Shown: one piece after another, positions 17,965-24,855 of the stretch | Position numbering within the stretch: the first letter of the stretch is position 1 | Layout: each line of letters begins with the position of its first letter | DNA from: Hymenobacter sedentarius | GTDB taxonomy: Bacteria; Bacteroidota; Bacteroidia; Cytophagales; Hymenobacteraceae | DNA length: 64,000 nt | Direction: 5' to 3' | Assembly (NCBI RefSeq): GCF_001507645.1 | Contig: NZ_CP013909.1 | Span: 1 to 64,000, forward strand | Translations under genes and position numbers: made by a program | Notes under the pieces: model-generated | What the model was told of the DNA's origin: nothing | What the model saw: the letters and a program-made list of their open reading frames with translations, nothing else | Database searches by the model: none

Positions 17965-18420
17965 ATGAAGCTTTCCCACTTTCTCGCTGTTGGCACCATT
18001 GCGGCGCTAAGTCTTGGACTGTCGCCACAGGCCGCCGCCCAAAAAGCAACCCCTGCCAGGGCGCTGGCCGTTGGCGGCGACACCGTCTGGGTCATCGTCA
18101 ACTCGGTGAAGCCCGACAAGCGGACTCAGTACGAACGGTTTGTAAACGAAATTTTCTGGCCCTTGTCGTCCAAGCTGGGTGCAGCCGACCAGCGTACTTT
18201 CCGCCAGACGCGGGTGCTCAATGCCTACCGGCCCGATGCCGACGGCACCTACCCCTACCTGTTCATCATGGACCCCGTGCAGCGCGGCCAGAGCTACGAC
18301 ATGCTGGCTATACTGGGCAAGGTGTACGACAAGGCCAAGGCTGCCGAATATTACAAGCTCTTCACCGAAAGCCTCGCCCGCCCGCAAAAGCAGTACACAG
18401 TAGTGCAATCCCGCTTCTAG
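17965..18420 (+). CDS. Small secreted protein of unknown function
   Basis: 151 residues with a clear signal peptide (MKLSHFLAVGTIAALSLGLS, cleavage near AAAQ). The mature part GDTVWVIVNSVKPDKRTQYE and the spacing of short strands and helices resemble a dimeric alpha/beta-barrel (ABM/NIPSNAP-like) domain, but this is a guess from pattern only. A TTTTGC directly abuts the ATG, so the transcript may be leaderless. It sits between xdhB and the convergent aldolase. Whether it is linked to purine use is unknown. Confidence 0.8.
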   Translation: MKLSHFLAVGTIAALSLGLSPQAAAQKATPARALAVGGDTVWVIVNSVKPDKRTQYERFVNEIFWPLSSKLGAADQRTFRQTRVLNAYRPDADGTYPYLFIMDPVQRGQSYDMLAILGKVYDKAKAAEYYKLFTESLARPQKQYTVVQSRF

Positions 18421-18439
18421 CTTCCTTACCTGGGCAAAT

Positions 18440-18493
18440 AGCCCCCGCTGCCCTGGCTCCCGCTCAGTAGGAACCAGGGTAGCGGGGGCTTTG
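18440..18493. terminator. Terminator between convergent genes
   Basis: A 21-bp stem (AGCCCCCGCTGCCCTGG... paired with CCAGGGTAGCGGGGGCT, two wobble pairs) with a short loop lies between the convergent secreted-protein gene and the aldolase gene. The T tract is short. Confidence 0.75.
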
Positions 18494-18510
18494 CGTGCGC
18501 CGCCAGATTT

Positions 18511-19950
18511 TTAGCTCACCGCCTGCTTGCGGCGGCCTTCCAGGATGCGGAAGAACGAGCGGGTGTTGATTTCCTCGCGCGTCAGGCCCGTGGCTTCGAT
18601 TTCTTCCTCCGAAATGGCGCCGCAATTGAGCGCTTTCAGGAAGAAGTTGAGCAGGCCCTGGCCGGTGGCGGCGTCGTCGAAAATGTCGCCGGTGAGGGTG
18701 GAAATGGCGGCACGCTCCACGAAGGTTTTCAAGCGAAGCACGGCGTCGTCGTAGCTGCTCAAAAAGAAGTTGTAGGTGGCGGCGTAGCGCATGGGCAGCT
18801 GGGCGGGGTTCAGGTCCCAGCCCTGGTACATGCCGTTGATGAGCGAGTGCGTGGTGTGGTGGTAGGCCTGGCGCCAGGCGTTGTGTACCGATTCCTGGTT
18901 TTCGCGCAGCTGGGCGTAGCTCAGGTTATCGCCGCGGTGCGGGCCGATGGGCATCACGTTGGTGGCACCGTCGGAGAGGAATATGCCGGTGCCGCCCAGC
19001 GCCACCTTAGTCATGTGGTGGGCAAAGTCGCACACCGGGTGCGCCATGGTCTGGTACTTGGCCGTGATGCCGCACGAGGCCGTGTAGTCGTAGGTGCCGA
19101 AGTGGGCGGCAATGCAGCGACCCTCGCTGGCCCGGATGATGCGCATGAGCGGGTTGCGGCCCTCTTCATCCATGATGATTTGCGTGGCCTCCACCATGGT
19201 CTCCATTTTGAGGGTGCCGGGCGCGAGGCCGTTGGCCTTTTCCAGCAGCTCAAACAGGCGCACCATCGTGGTCATCTGCTCTGGGATGGTGACTTTTGGC
19301 AGCATCACCACGAAGTTGTCGGGCAGCTTGCCGCCGGTTTCAGCTAGCAGCGTGGTCAGGAAAATATCGAGCGTGCGCACGCCGCGGGCCTTCATGTCCT
19401 CGGTGAAGGGCTTGATGCGAATGCCGATGAAGGGCGAAAGCGTGCCCTGCTGCATGCCTTTGGCTACTTCCTTGGCGGCACGCACGGCGGTTCCGTCCTC
19501 CTCGGCATCGGGGCGGTTGCCAAAACCATCTTCAAAATCCACGCGGAAGTCTTCCACGGGCTCACGCTGCAGCTTCTGCACAATTTTGTTGTAGACCGAG
19601 TACGCCAGCCAGCCCGGCTCCTGCTTGCGCTCCTCGGGCGTCATGGCGTCGAGGCGGGCGGTTAGGTCGGCGATGTCGGCGGCCAGCGTGGGCAGGTGCT
19701 CGTGGTTCTGGAGCTGCAGCACGCGGGCCAGCTCCACGAAATTGGGTGCGTAGGTCTGCAGGTTGTTGAGGGCGATGTCGCCCATGCGCACGCAGGTATC
19801 GGCCTTGAAAAGGTTGGCGCCGCCGTACACGGTGTGCACGGGCTGGCGGTCGGGCTTATCGCCGGGATAGGTTTGCTGGAAGTGCAGGTTGGCCACACCC
19901 AACTCATCGAGCAGGGCGGCTTTGTCGGATTCTGGTAAGCTTAGTTTCAT
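18511..19950 (-). CDS. CitE-like (HpcH/HpaI superfamily) aldolase, DUF6986 type, in ureide operon
   Basis: 479 residues. Superfamily signatures run in order: VDFEDGFGNRPDAEEDG, IGIRIKPF (substrate Arg), VVMLPKV, then METMVEATQIIMDEEG and GRCIAAHFGTYDYTASCGI, which fit the metal-binding Glu and Asp of the CitE/HpcH TIM barrel. Members cleave or join C-C bonds next to glyoxylate, pyruvate or acyl-CoA. It is the last gene of a six-gene minus-strand group with the ureide enzymes, so a role in handling ureidoglycolate or glyoxylate is likely but unproven. The frame reads on to 20100 only through a palindromic repeat; MKLSLPESDKAALLDELG at 19950 is the sensible start. Confidence 0.85.
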   Translation of the reverse strand: MKLSLPESDKAALLDELGVANLHFQQTYPGDKPDRQPVHTVYGGANLFKADTCVRMGDIALNNLQTYAPNFVELARVLQLQNHEHLPTLAADIADLTARLDAMTPEERKQEPGWLAYSVYNKIVQKLQREPVEDFRVDFEDGFGNRPDAEEDGTAVRAAKEVAKGMQQGTLSPFIGIRIKPFTEDMKARGVRTLDIFLTTLLAETGGKLPDNFVVMLPKVTIPEQMTTMVRLFELLEKANGLAPGTLKMETMVEATQIIMDEEGRNPLMRIIRASEGRCIAAHFGTYDYTASCGITAKYQTMAHPVCDFAHHMTKVALGGTGIFLSDGATNVMPIGPHRGDNLSYAQLRENQESVHNAWRQAYHHTTHSLINGMYQGWDLNPAQLPMRYAATYNFFLSSYDDAVLRLKTFVERAAISTLTGDIFDDAATGQGLLNFFLKALNCGAISEEEIEATGLTREEINTRSFFRILEGRRKQAVS

Positions 19951-20005
19951 AGTGGGAATGTAGTTGTCAGTTATTCGTTGTCGTTTGTCAGGCGAGGTTA
20001 ATCTG

Positions 20006-20106
20006 AACGTCATGCCGAGCGCAGTCGAGGCATCTCGCGCGCCGCAGTAATCCATGCCGTTGCAACGAAGCGAGCGAGATGCCTCGGCTGCGCTCGGCAT
20101 GACGTT
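20006..20106. repeat. Family-1 palindrome, copy 4
   Basis: Arms AACGTCATGCCGAGCGCAGT / CTGCGCTCGGCATGACGTT with inner GAGGCATCTCGC / GCGAGATGCCTC. Compensatory changes are seen: GCCGAGC and GAGGCA on the left are matched by GCTCGGC and TGCCTC on the right, whereas other copies have GCTGAGC and GAAGCA. It lies between uraH and the aldolase gene. Confidence 0.93.
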
Positions 20107-20109
20107 TTA

Positions 20110-20448
20110 TCAAGAGCCGCGGTAGGTGGCGTAGCCGAAGGGATTCAGCAGCAACGGCACGTGGTAATGTTCGGTGGTGGCTACGTCAAATATTATTTCT
20201 ACCAGCGGATAAAAATTAGCCGTTTCGTCCTGCTCGAAATATTCTTTGGTGTAGAATTTCATTTTATAAACGCCCAATTCTAATTGAGCTGAATTGGGCA
20301 ATAAATCCGCAATTCGGCCGTCAGAGTTTGTCACGCCGCGTGCAATTTCCTGCCAGTTATCACCAGCTTGCTGCAGCAGCGCAATGGTCACGCCCGCAGC
20401 CGGTTTTCCCTTGGTGGTGTCGAGAATATGGGTGGTGATTTGGCTCAT
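20110..20448 (-). CDS. uraH: 5-hydroxyisourate hydrolase (transthyretin-like)
   Basis: Opens 5-hydroxyisourate, the product of urate oxidation, to OHCU. The 112-residue protein has the family features ITTHILDTTKGKPAAGV (active-site His), the central GRIADLL, and the C-terminal YRGS signature with HYHVPLLLNPFGYATYRGS. Its start overlaps the uraD stop by four bases (ATGA), which indicates translational coupling of the two consecutive steps. Confidence 0.97.
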   Translation of the reverse strand: MSQITTHILDTTKGKPAAGVTIALLQQAGDNWQEIARGVTNSDGRIADLLPNSAQLELGVYKMKFYTKEYFEQDETANFYPLVEIIFDVATTEHYHVPLLLNPFGYATYRGS

Positions 20449-20954
20449 GCGGCTAATAGTTTCTCGAGGCGCAGGCGGGTAATTTTATTTTGCTCGCTAG
20501 CAGCAATTAATATTTCATCTTCGGGTTTATTCGACAAGCGCGCTTGCAGCAAAGCCAGCATTTCTTCCGCCGATTTCCCCGTGGCGCAGACAATAAAGAT
20601 GTAGCCGAATTGCTTCTCGTATTCGGTGTTGCCAGCCGCTAAAGCTTCCAGTGTTTCTTGCGAAGCTTGTTTCACTGCGGCTTGTTCGCCTTCGGCCCAC
20701 GTACTGGTGCTAGCAAATTTTTCGCGCAGGGCCGCTACATCGCCGCCTATTTTGGGGTGGTGCGTGAAGGCTTCGCGCCAGTCGGCTTCGCTTAACTTAT
20801 TCCACTGCGTATTGGCCTGGTCCATCAAGGTTTCAGCGTCGGCGATGGGGAATATGGCAACCATATTTTCCACCCATGCTGTGGAGCCGCAGCATTTCTG
20901 CAGCGCTTCAGCGAGGGCCATCTTGGGAAGGTTGTTGAGTTCGTTTATAGTCAT
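20445..20954 (-). CDS. uraD: OHCU decarboxylase
   Basis: Decarboxylates OHCU to S-allantoin. The 169-residue all-helical protein contains the catalytic HPKIGG motif, the following ALREKFAST..W, and FGYIFIVCATGKSAEEML, all typical of UraD. It overlaps uraH by four bases, so UraH and UraD are produced together. The next upstream gene is allE across palindrome copy 5. Confidence 0.97.
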   Translation of the reverse strand: MTINELNNLPKMALAEALQKCCGSTAWVENMVAIFPIADAETLMDQANTQWNKLSEADWREAFTHHPKIGGDVAALREKFASTSTWAEGEQAAVKQASQETLEALAAGNTEYEKQFGYIFIVCATGKSAEEMLALLQARLSNKPEDEILIAASEQNKITRLRLEKLLAA

Positions 20955-20972
20955 TCAGCAAATAAAAAAGCC

Positions 20973-21067
20973 CGTCATGCTGAGCGCAGCCGAAGCATCT
21001 CGCGTGTGGTAGTAACTCCATCGTGCAACGATGCGGGCGAGATGCTTCGACTGCGCTCAGCATGACC
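20973..21067. repeat. Family-1 palindrome, copy 5, between allE and uraD
   Basis: CGTCATGCTGAGCGCAGCCG then AAGCATCTCGC, mirrored by GCGAGATGCTTCGACTGCGC then TCAGCATGACCG. It occupies most of the gap inside the ureide operon. Confidence 0.93.
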
Positions 21068-21087
21068 GTTTTATTGAGAAACGCTAA

Positions 21088-21834
21088 TTACATCACCGTC
21101 GGGAAGCGGTTGACGTTCTTGTAGTAGATGTATACCGAGGGCTCCTGGCCCATGGCGGTGGCCCACTGCTGGCAGTAGGGCGCCATCCAGATGGAATCAC
21201 CTTTTTTCACTGGGTACCAGCATTGGTCGAGCATGTAGATGGCCTGGCCTTCGAGGTACATCAGGCCGTGCTCCATGATGTGCGTTTCCACCATGGGCAG
21301 GTTCCCGCCGATGCCGTAGGTGAAGATGTTCACGGCCATGTCGAAGCCCAGCTCGTTGGGCAGCAGTTCCTGAATGCGCAGGGCCTCGTCGTTCATGTAC
21401 ACGGGCGCTTTGCTGTGGTCCCGCTCGCCCCAGAAGATGGCCGGCGTGGTGTGGCCTTCCAGCGGCTCGTACACCTTGTGGAAGGTGAGCAGTTGCGTGC
21501 CGGCTTCGGGCTGGCTGAACTCGTAGGCTTGGCCTACGGGGATGTACACGTACTGCCCCACGGTGAGGGTGCGGCTTTCGCCGCCCACGGCCACGTGGCA
21601 CTGGCCTTGCACCACGTAGAAGAAAACCTGCGAATCCTTGGTCTCGCCCACCAGACGGCCGGCGTCGGTGAGCGTAATCAAGGTTTGGCAGAGGCGGGCA
21701 CCCATTTGCTCATTGATGATGACGTTCACGGTGCAGCCGGTCCAGCCGGGCACGTTGCTGTTGATGTAACCATCGGGGGCGATGATGGCGTGGTTACGCT
21801 TGACAACCGAGCGGGTCAGGGCCGACATTTCCAT
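21088..21834 (-). CDS. allE: (S)-ureidoglycine aminohydrolase
   Basis: Manganese bicupin that converts (S)-ureidoglycine to (S)-ureidoglycolate and ammonia. The 248 residues contain both cupin halves; the C-terminal one has the metal-site signature VETHIMEHGLMYLEGQAIYML, followed by GDSIWMAPYCQQW. The N-terminal RNHAIIAPDGYINSNVPGW is typical of plant and bacterial UGHY/YlbA. The ATG at 21834 or the one two codons later could be used. It acts directly after AllC, encoded upstream. Confidence 0.95.
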   Translation of the reverse strand: MEMSALTRSVVKRNHAIIAPDGYINSNVPGWTGCTVNVIINEQMGARLCQTLITLTDAGRLVGETKDSQVFFYVVQGQCHVAVGGESRTLTVGQYVYIPVGQAYEFSQPEAGTQLLTFHKVYEPLEGHTTPAIFWGERDHSKAPVYMNDEALRIQELLPNELGFDMAVNIFTYGIGGNLPMVETHIMEHGLMYLEGQAIYMLDQCWYPVKKGDSIWMAPYCQQWATAMGQEPSVYIYYKNVNRFPTVM

Positions 21835-21880
21835 GTTTTGAATGAGGAATGAGGAGGGAAGAATGAGGAATCAGGAATGA

Positions 21881-21991
21881 GAGAACGTCATGCTGAGCGC
21901 AGCCGAAGCATCTCGCGTGGTGTAGTAATCCATTCGATTGAGTTAGTTGAAGCACGCGAGATGCTTCGGCTACGCTCAGCAGGACGTTCTC
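21881..21991. repeat. Family-1 palindrome, copy 6, overlapping the 3' end of allC
   Basis: Arms GAGAACGTCATGCTGAGCGC... and ...GCGCTCAGCATGAC-like right arm with one substitution (CAGCAGGACGTTCTC). The allC stop codon and last codons lie inside the right arm. Tips are extended to GAGAACGTC / GACGTTCTC. Confidence 0.9.
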
Positions 21992-23235
21992 TCGTGCTTC
22001 ATTCTTAATTGATGAATAAACCGCTCGGCTACGGCGATGGCGGCGGCCAGGTCCGCCAGCTCCACGTTTTCCAACGGGTTGTGGCTGATGCCTTTGTAGC
22101 AGCGGATAAACATCATAGTGGCCGGCGCCACGGCCGATACGGGCACGGCGTCGTGGCCGGCGCCGCTCACCAGTGAAATGGTTTCGTAGCCGGACTCGGC
22201 GATGGCCTGGATTAGCAGGTCGTTCAGGGGCTGGCTGCAGGCCACGGGGGCGGTTTGCTGCACTAGCTTCCATACTAACTCCACGTTACGCTGGGCGGCG
22301 AGGCCTTCGGCGAAGTTGAGCAGGGCTTTGTAGGCGTCGGCCAGCTGCGCCTGGTTGTCGCTGCGCAGGTCGAGGGTGCAGGTTACCTCGCCGGGAATGA
22401 CGTTGCTAGCCGAATTGCTGATGCTCAGCTTGCCTACCGTGGCCACGAGTCCCTGGCCGTGGGCTTGGGCGAACTGCTCAGCGGTGAGCACAAACTCGGC
22501 GGCGGCGCACAGGGCATCCTGGCGCATGTTCATGGGCACGGTGCCGGCGTGGCCGGCCATTCCCCGAAAAGTCAGCTCCACGCGCTGCTGCCCGGCAATG
22601 GCCGTGACCAGCGCCACCGGCACGTTGCGCTCCCAGAGCACGGGGCCCTGCTCGATGTGCATCTCAAAGTACCCCAGCCATTCGGCGGCCGGAATGGCAT
22701 CGAGCGCAAGCTGAGAGGCGTCGCCGCCCATAATTTCCAGGGCTTGGTCGAGGGTCACGCCGTTCTCATCGCGCCGGGCCAGCATGGCGTGGTCGAAGGC
22801 CCCGGTCACGACCTCGCTGCCCAGGTACGTGGTGTGAAAGCGCACGCCTTCTTCGTCGCTAAAGGCAATCAGCTCAATATGAAACGGCAAGTCGGCGCGC
22901 TGGGAGATGAGCTGCTCCAGCAAATCGAGCCCCGTGAGCACGCCCAGCGGGCCGTCGAACTTGCCGGCATTTACCACCGTGTCGATGTGCGAGGCCAGCA
23001 CGAAGGTTTTCGCGTCGGGGTTCTGGCTTTCCAGACGCGCGCGAAGGTTGCCGATGCCATCGACGCGGGTGAGCAGGCCGGCGGCCTCCATCCAGCTTTG
23101 CACCAGGTCGCGGCCTTCCAAAAAAGCCGGCGTGCCGAAGGTGCGCGTCACGCCGGGCTCGTCTTCGCTGATGGCCGCCAATTCGTGAATGCGCTGCATA
23201 ATTTGCTCAGCGCGCGCTGTGTATTCCTGCTGCAT
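21976..23235 (-). CDS. allC: Allantoate amidohydrolase (M20 family)
   Basis: Dinuclear metal hydrolase that splits allantoate to ureidoglycine, CO2 and ammonia. The 419 residues show the M20 metal ligands in LASHIDTVVNAGKFDGPLGV, the catalytic AFSDEEGVRF, FEMHIEQGP (bridging region) and the C-terminal GAGHDAV and KGISHNP. This pattern fits AllC and related ureidoglycolate or N-carbamoyl amidohydrolases; allantoate is preferred because allB and allE flank it. It follows allB by 4 bp. The last six or so residues (after QLRMK) are encoded by palindrome copy 6. Confidence 0.93.
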   Translation of the reverse strand: MQQEYTARAEQIMQRIHELAAISEDEPGVTRTFGTPAFLEGRDLVQSWMEAAGLLTRVDGIGNLRARLESQNPDAKTFVLASHIDTVVNAGKFDGPLGVLTGLDLLEQLISQRADLPFHIELIAFSDEEGVRFHTTYLGSEVVTGAFDHAMLARRDENGVTLDQALEIMGGDASQLALDAIPAAEWLGYFEMHIEQGPVLWERNVPVALVTAIAGQQRVELTFRGMAGHAGTVPMNMRQDALCAAAEFVLTAEQFAQAHGQGLVATVGKLSISNSASNVIPGEVTCTLDLRSDNQAQLADAYKALLNFAEGLAAQRNVELVWKLVQQTAPVACSQPLNDLLIQAIAESGYETISLVSGAGHDAVPVSAVAPATMMFIRCYKGISHNPLENVELADLAAAIAVAERFIHQLRMKHERTSC

Positions 23236-23239
23236 CCAG

Positions 23240-24577
23240 CTACCGGGTTAGAAGTTCGCCTTGGTTGAGGTGGGTGAACGTGGGGTGCTCATACACTTGC
23301 TTTCCCTTCAGAAAAGTCTGCTCCACTACACCCCACAACTCCTGGCAAATGTAAGGCGACACTTTGTGTTTGTGCTGAATCATTTCCTCCTGCACCACGA
23401 AGGATTTTTCGGGGCTGAGCACGATTAAATCAGCATCGTAGCCCACGGCAATTTGGCCTTTTTTATGGCTCTGGCCGATGAGTTGAGCCGGGTTTTCGCT
23501 GAGCCAGCGCGTCAGGTGGGAGAGCGTGGCGCCGCGCTGGCGGGCGGCCGTCCAGAGCACGGGCAGGGCCAGCTGCAGCGAGGCAATGCCGCCCCAGGCC
23601 GTGGTGAAATCGCCGCTTTCGAGCTGCTTCAAATCGGGCGGCGCGGGCGAGTGGTCGGTGGCTACAAAGTCGATGATGCCCGCCTGCAGCGCGGCCCAGA
23701 GCTGGTCGTTGTTGGCCTTTTCGCGGATGGGCGGTGCGCACTTGAACTGCGTCTGGCCATCGGCAATATCCTCGGCGTTGAAATACAGATAGTGCTGGCC
23801 GGTTTCTACTGTGAGCGGCAAGCCCCGGGCCTTGGCGGCGGCAATGGGCGCAATGGAATTGGCCGACGACAGGTGCACGATGTGCACGGGGCAGCGGAAT
23901 TCTTCGCACAGGCGAATCATCATCGCCACGGCCTCATCCTCCCACTCCTTGGGCCGCGAGGCCAGGTAGTTCGGGTACGAGCGGTGGTCGTTCTGCTTCC
24001 AGGCATCGTCTTCCACCGACAGCTCGCAGTGCACCAGCAGCGGCAAATTGTGCCTGGCTAGTATCGGCATTACCCGGCGCAAATCGTCCTCCGTGGCATT
24101 CGGAAAATCGTCGATGCCCGAGTGCGTCAGAAAGGCCTTGAAGCCCAATACGCCGGCCGCAATCAACGGCTCAATTTCATCGGCGTTGCCGGGTACTACC
24201 CCTCCCCAGAAACCGACGTTGGTGTGCAGCTGGCCTATGGTGGCCGCCCGCTTTATCTCCAGATTCGCCACCGAAGTCGTGACCGGCGCCGAGTTCAGCG
24301 GCATGTCGACCAGGGTGGTGAGGCCACCGGCCAGGGCGGCTTTCGTGGCCGTATCGAAGCCTTCCCAATCCGTGCGGCCCGGCTCGTTGATGTGCACGTG
24401 CGGGTCGATGACACCCGGCAGGATGGCGCGGCGGCCCACGTCGACGAGCGTGGCATCGGCTACCTCAGCGTCGTGGGGCAGCAGAGAGGCAATAAGACCG
24501 TTTTCAATAAGGATGGTGGCGGCGCGGACGCCTTCGGGCGTGACGACCCGTTGGCTGCGCAAGGCAAGGTTTGGCAT
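23240..24577 (-). CDS. allB: Allantoinase
   Basis: Amidohydrolase that opens allantoin to allantoate. The 445 residues have the two-metal site in DPHVHINEPGRTDWEGF, the carboxylated Lys in GFKAFLTHSG, then HCELS, VHIVHLSSA and the final Asp in ATDHSPAP. INEPGRTDWEGF separates allantoinase from dihydroorotase and hydantoinase. Where many allantoinases read ETCPHYL, this one reads ETGQHYL. It is the first gene of the minus-strand ureide operon and divergent from puuD, so a shared control region around 24.6-24.85 kb is likely. Confidence 0.96.
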   Translation of the reverse strand: MPNLALRSQRVVTPEGVRAATILIENGLIASLLPHDAEVADATLVDVGRRAILPGVIDPHVHINEPGRTDWEGFDTATKAALAGGLTTLVDMPLNSAPVTTSVANLEIKRAATIGQLHTNVGFWGGVVPGNADEIEPLIAAGVLGFKAFLTHSGIDDFPNATEDDLRRVMPILARHNLPLLVHCELSVEDDAWKQNDHRSYPNYLASRPKEWEDEAVAMMIRLCEEFRCPVHIVHLSSANSIAPIAAAKARGLPLTVETGQHYLYFNAEDIADGQTQFKCAPPIREKANNDQLWAALQAGIIDFVATDHSPAPPDLKQLESGDFTTAWGGIASLQLALPVLWTAARQRGATLSHLTRWLSENPAQLIGQSHKKGQIAVGYDADLIVLSPEKSFVVQEEMIQHKHKVSPYICQELWGVVEQTFLKGKQVYEHPTFTHLNQGELLTR

Positions 24578-24664
24578 GAAGGCGAAGTTTGGCGCTAAAT
24601 TGAGGACTTTTTATCGGCTCAATTAATTGCGAGGGCGGAAGAACGTCGTCCGCTGGCAATTGTC

Positions 24665-24805
24665 CGTCATGCAGAGCGCAGCGAAGCATCTTATCACGAC
24701 CGGACGACTCGTTCCTCGGCGATAAGATGCTTCCTGCGTCAGCATGACAGCCGATTGATTTGATTACTGCCACACGCGAGATGCTTCGGCAAGCTCAGCA
24801 TGACG
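24665..24805. repeat. Family-1 palindrome, copy 7 (full element plus right half)
   Basis: A full imperfect element (24665-24749) followed by an extra right half (24777-24805). From the first right tip to the end it matches copy 1 over about 60 bases with two differences, including the unique spacer around CGATTGATTTGATTACTGCC. It lies in the allB-puuD divergent control region. Confidence 0.9.
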
Positions 24806-24855
24806 AGCTAAATATCTATGACGGTCTAAAAACCGCCCTCTCCTACTGCTTAACT

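Noticed and set aside
19951..20100. N-terminal extension of the CitE-like aldolase
   Set aside because: The extra codons only translate palindrome copy 4; the family-like sequence starts at 19950.
24578..24664. Riboswitch upstream of allB or puuD
   Set aside because: The gap contains only the family-1 repeat and short unstructured sequence; no purine-riboswitch-like three-way junction could be built by eye.
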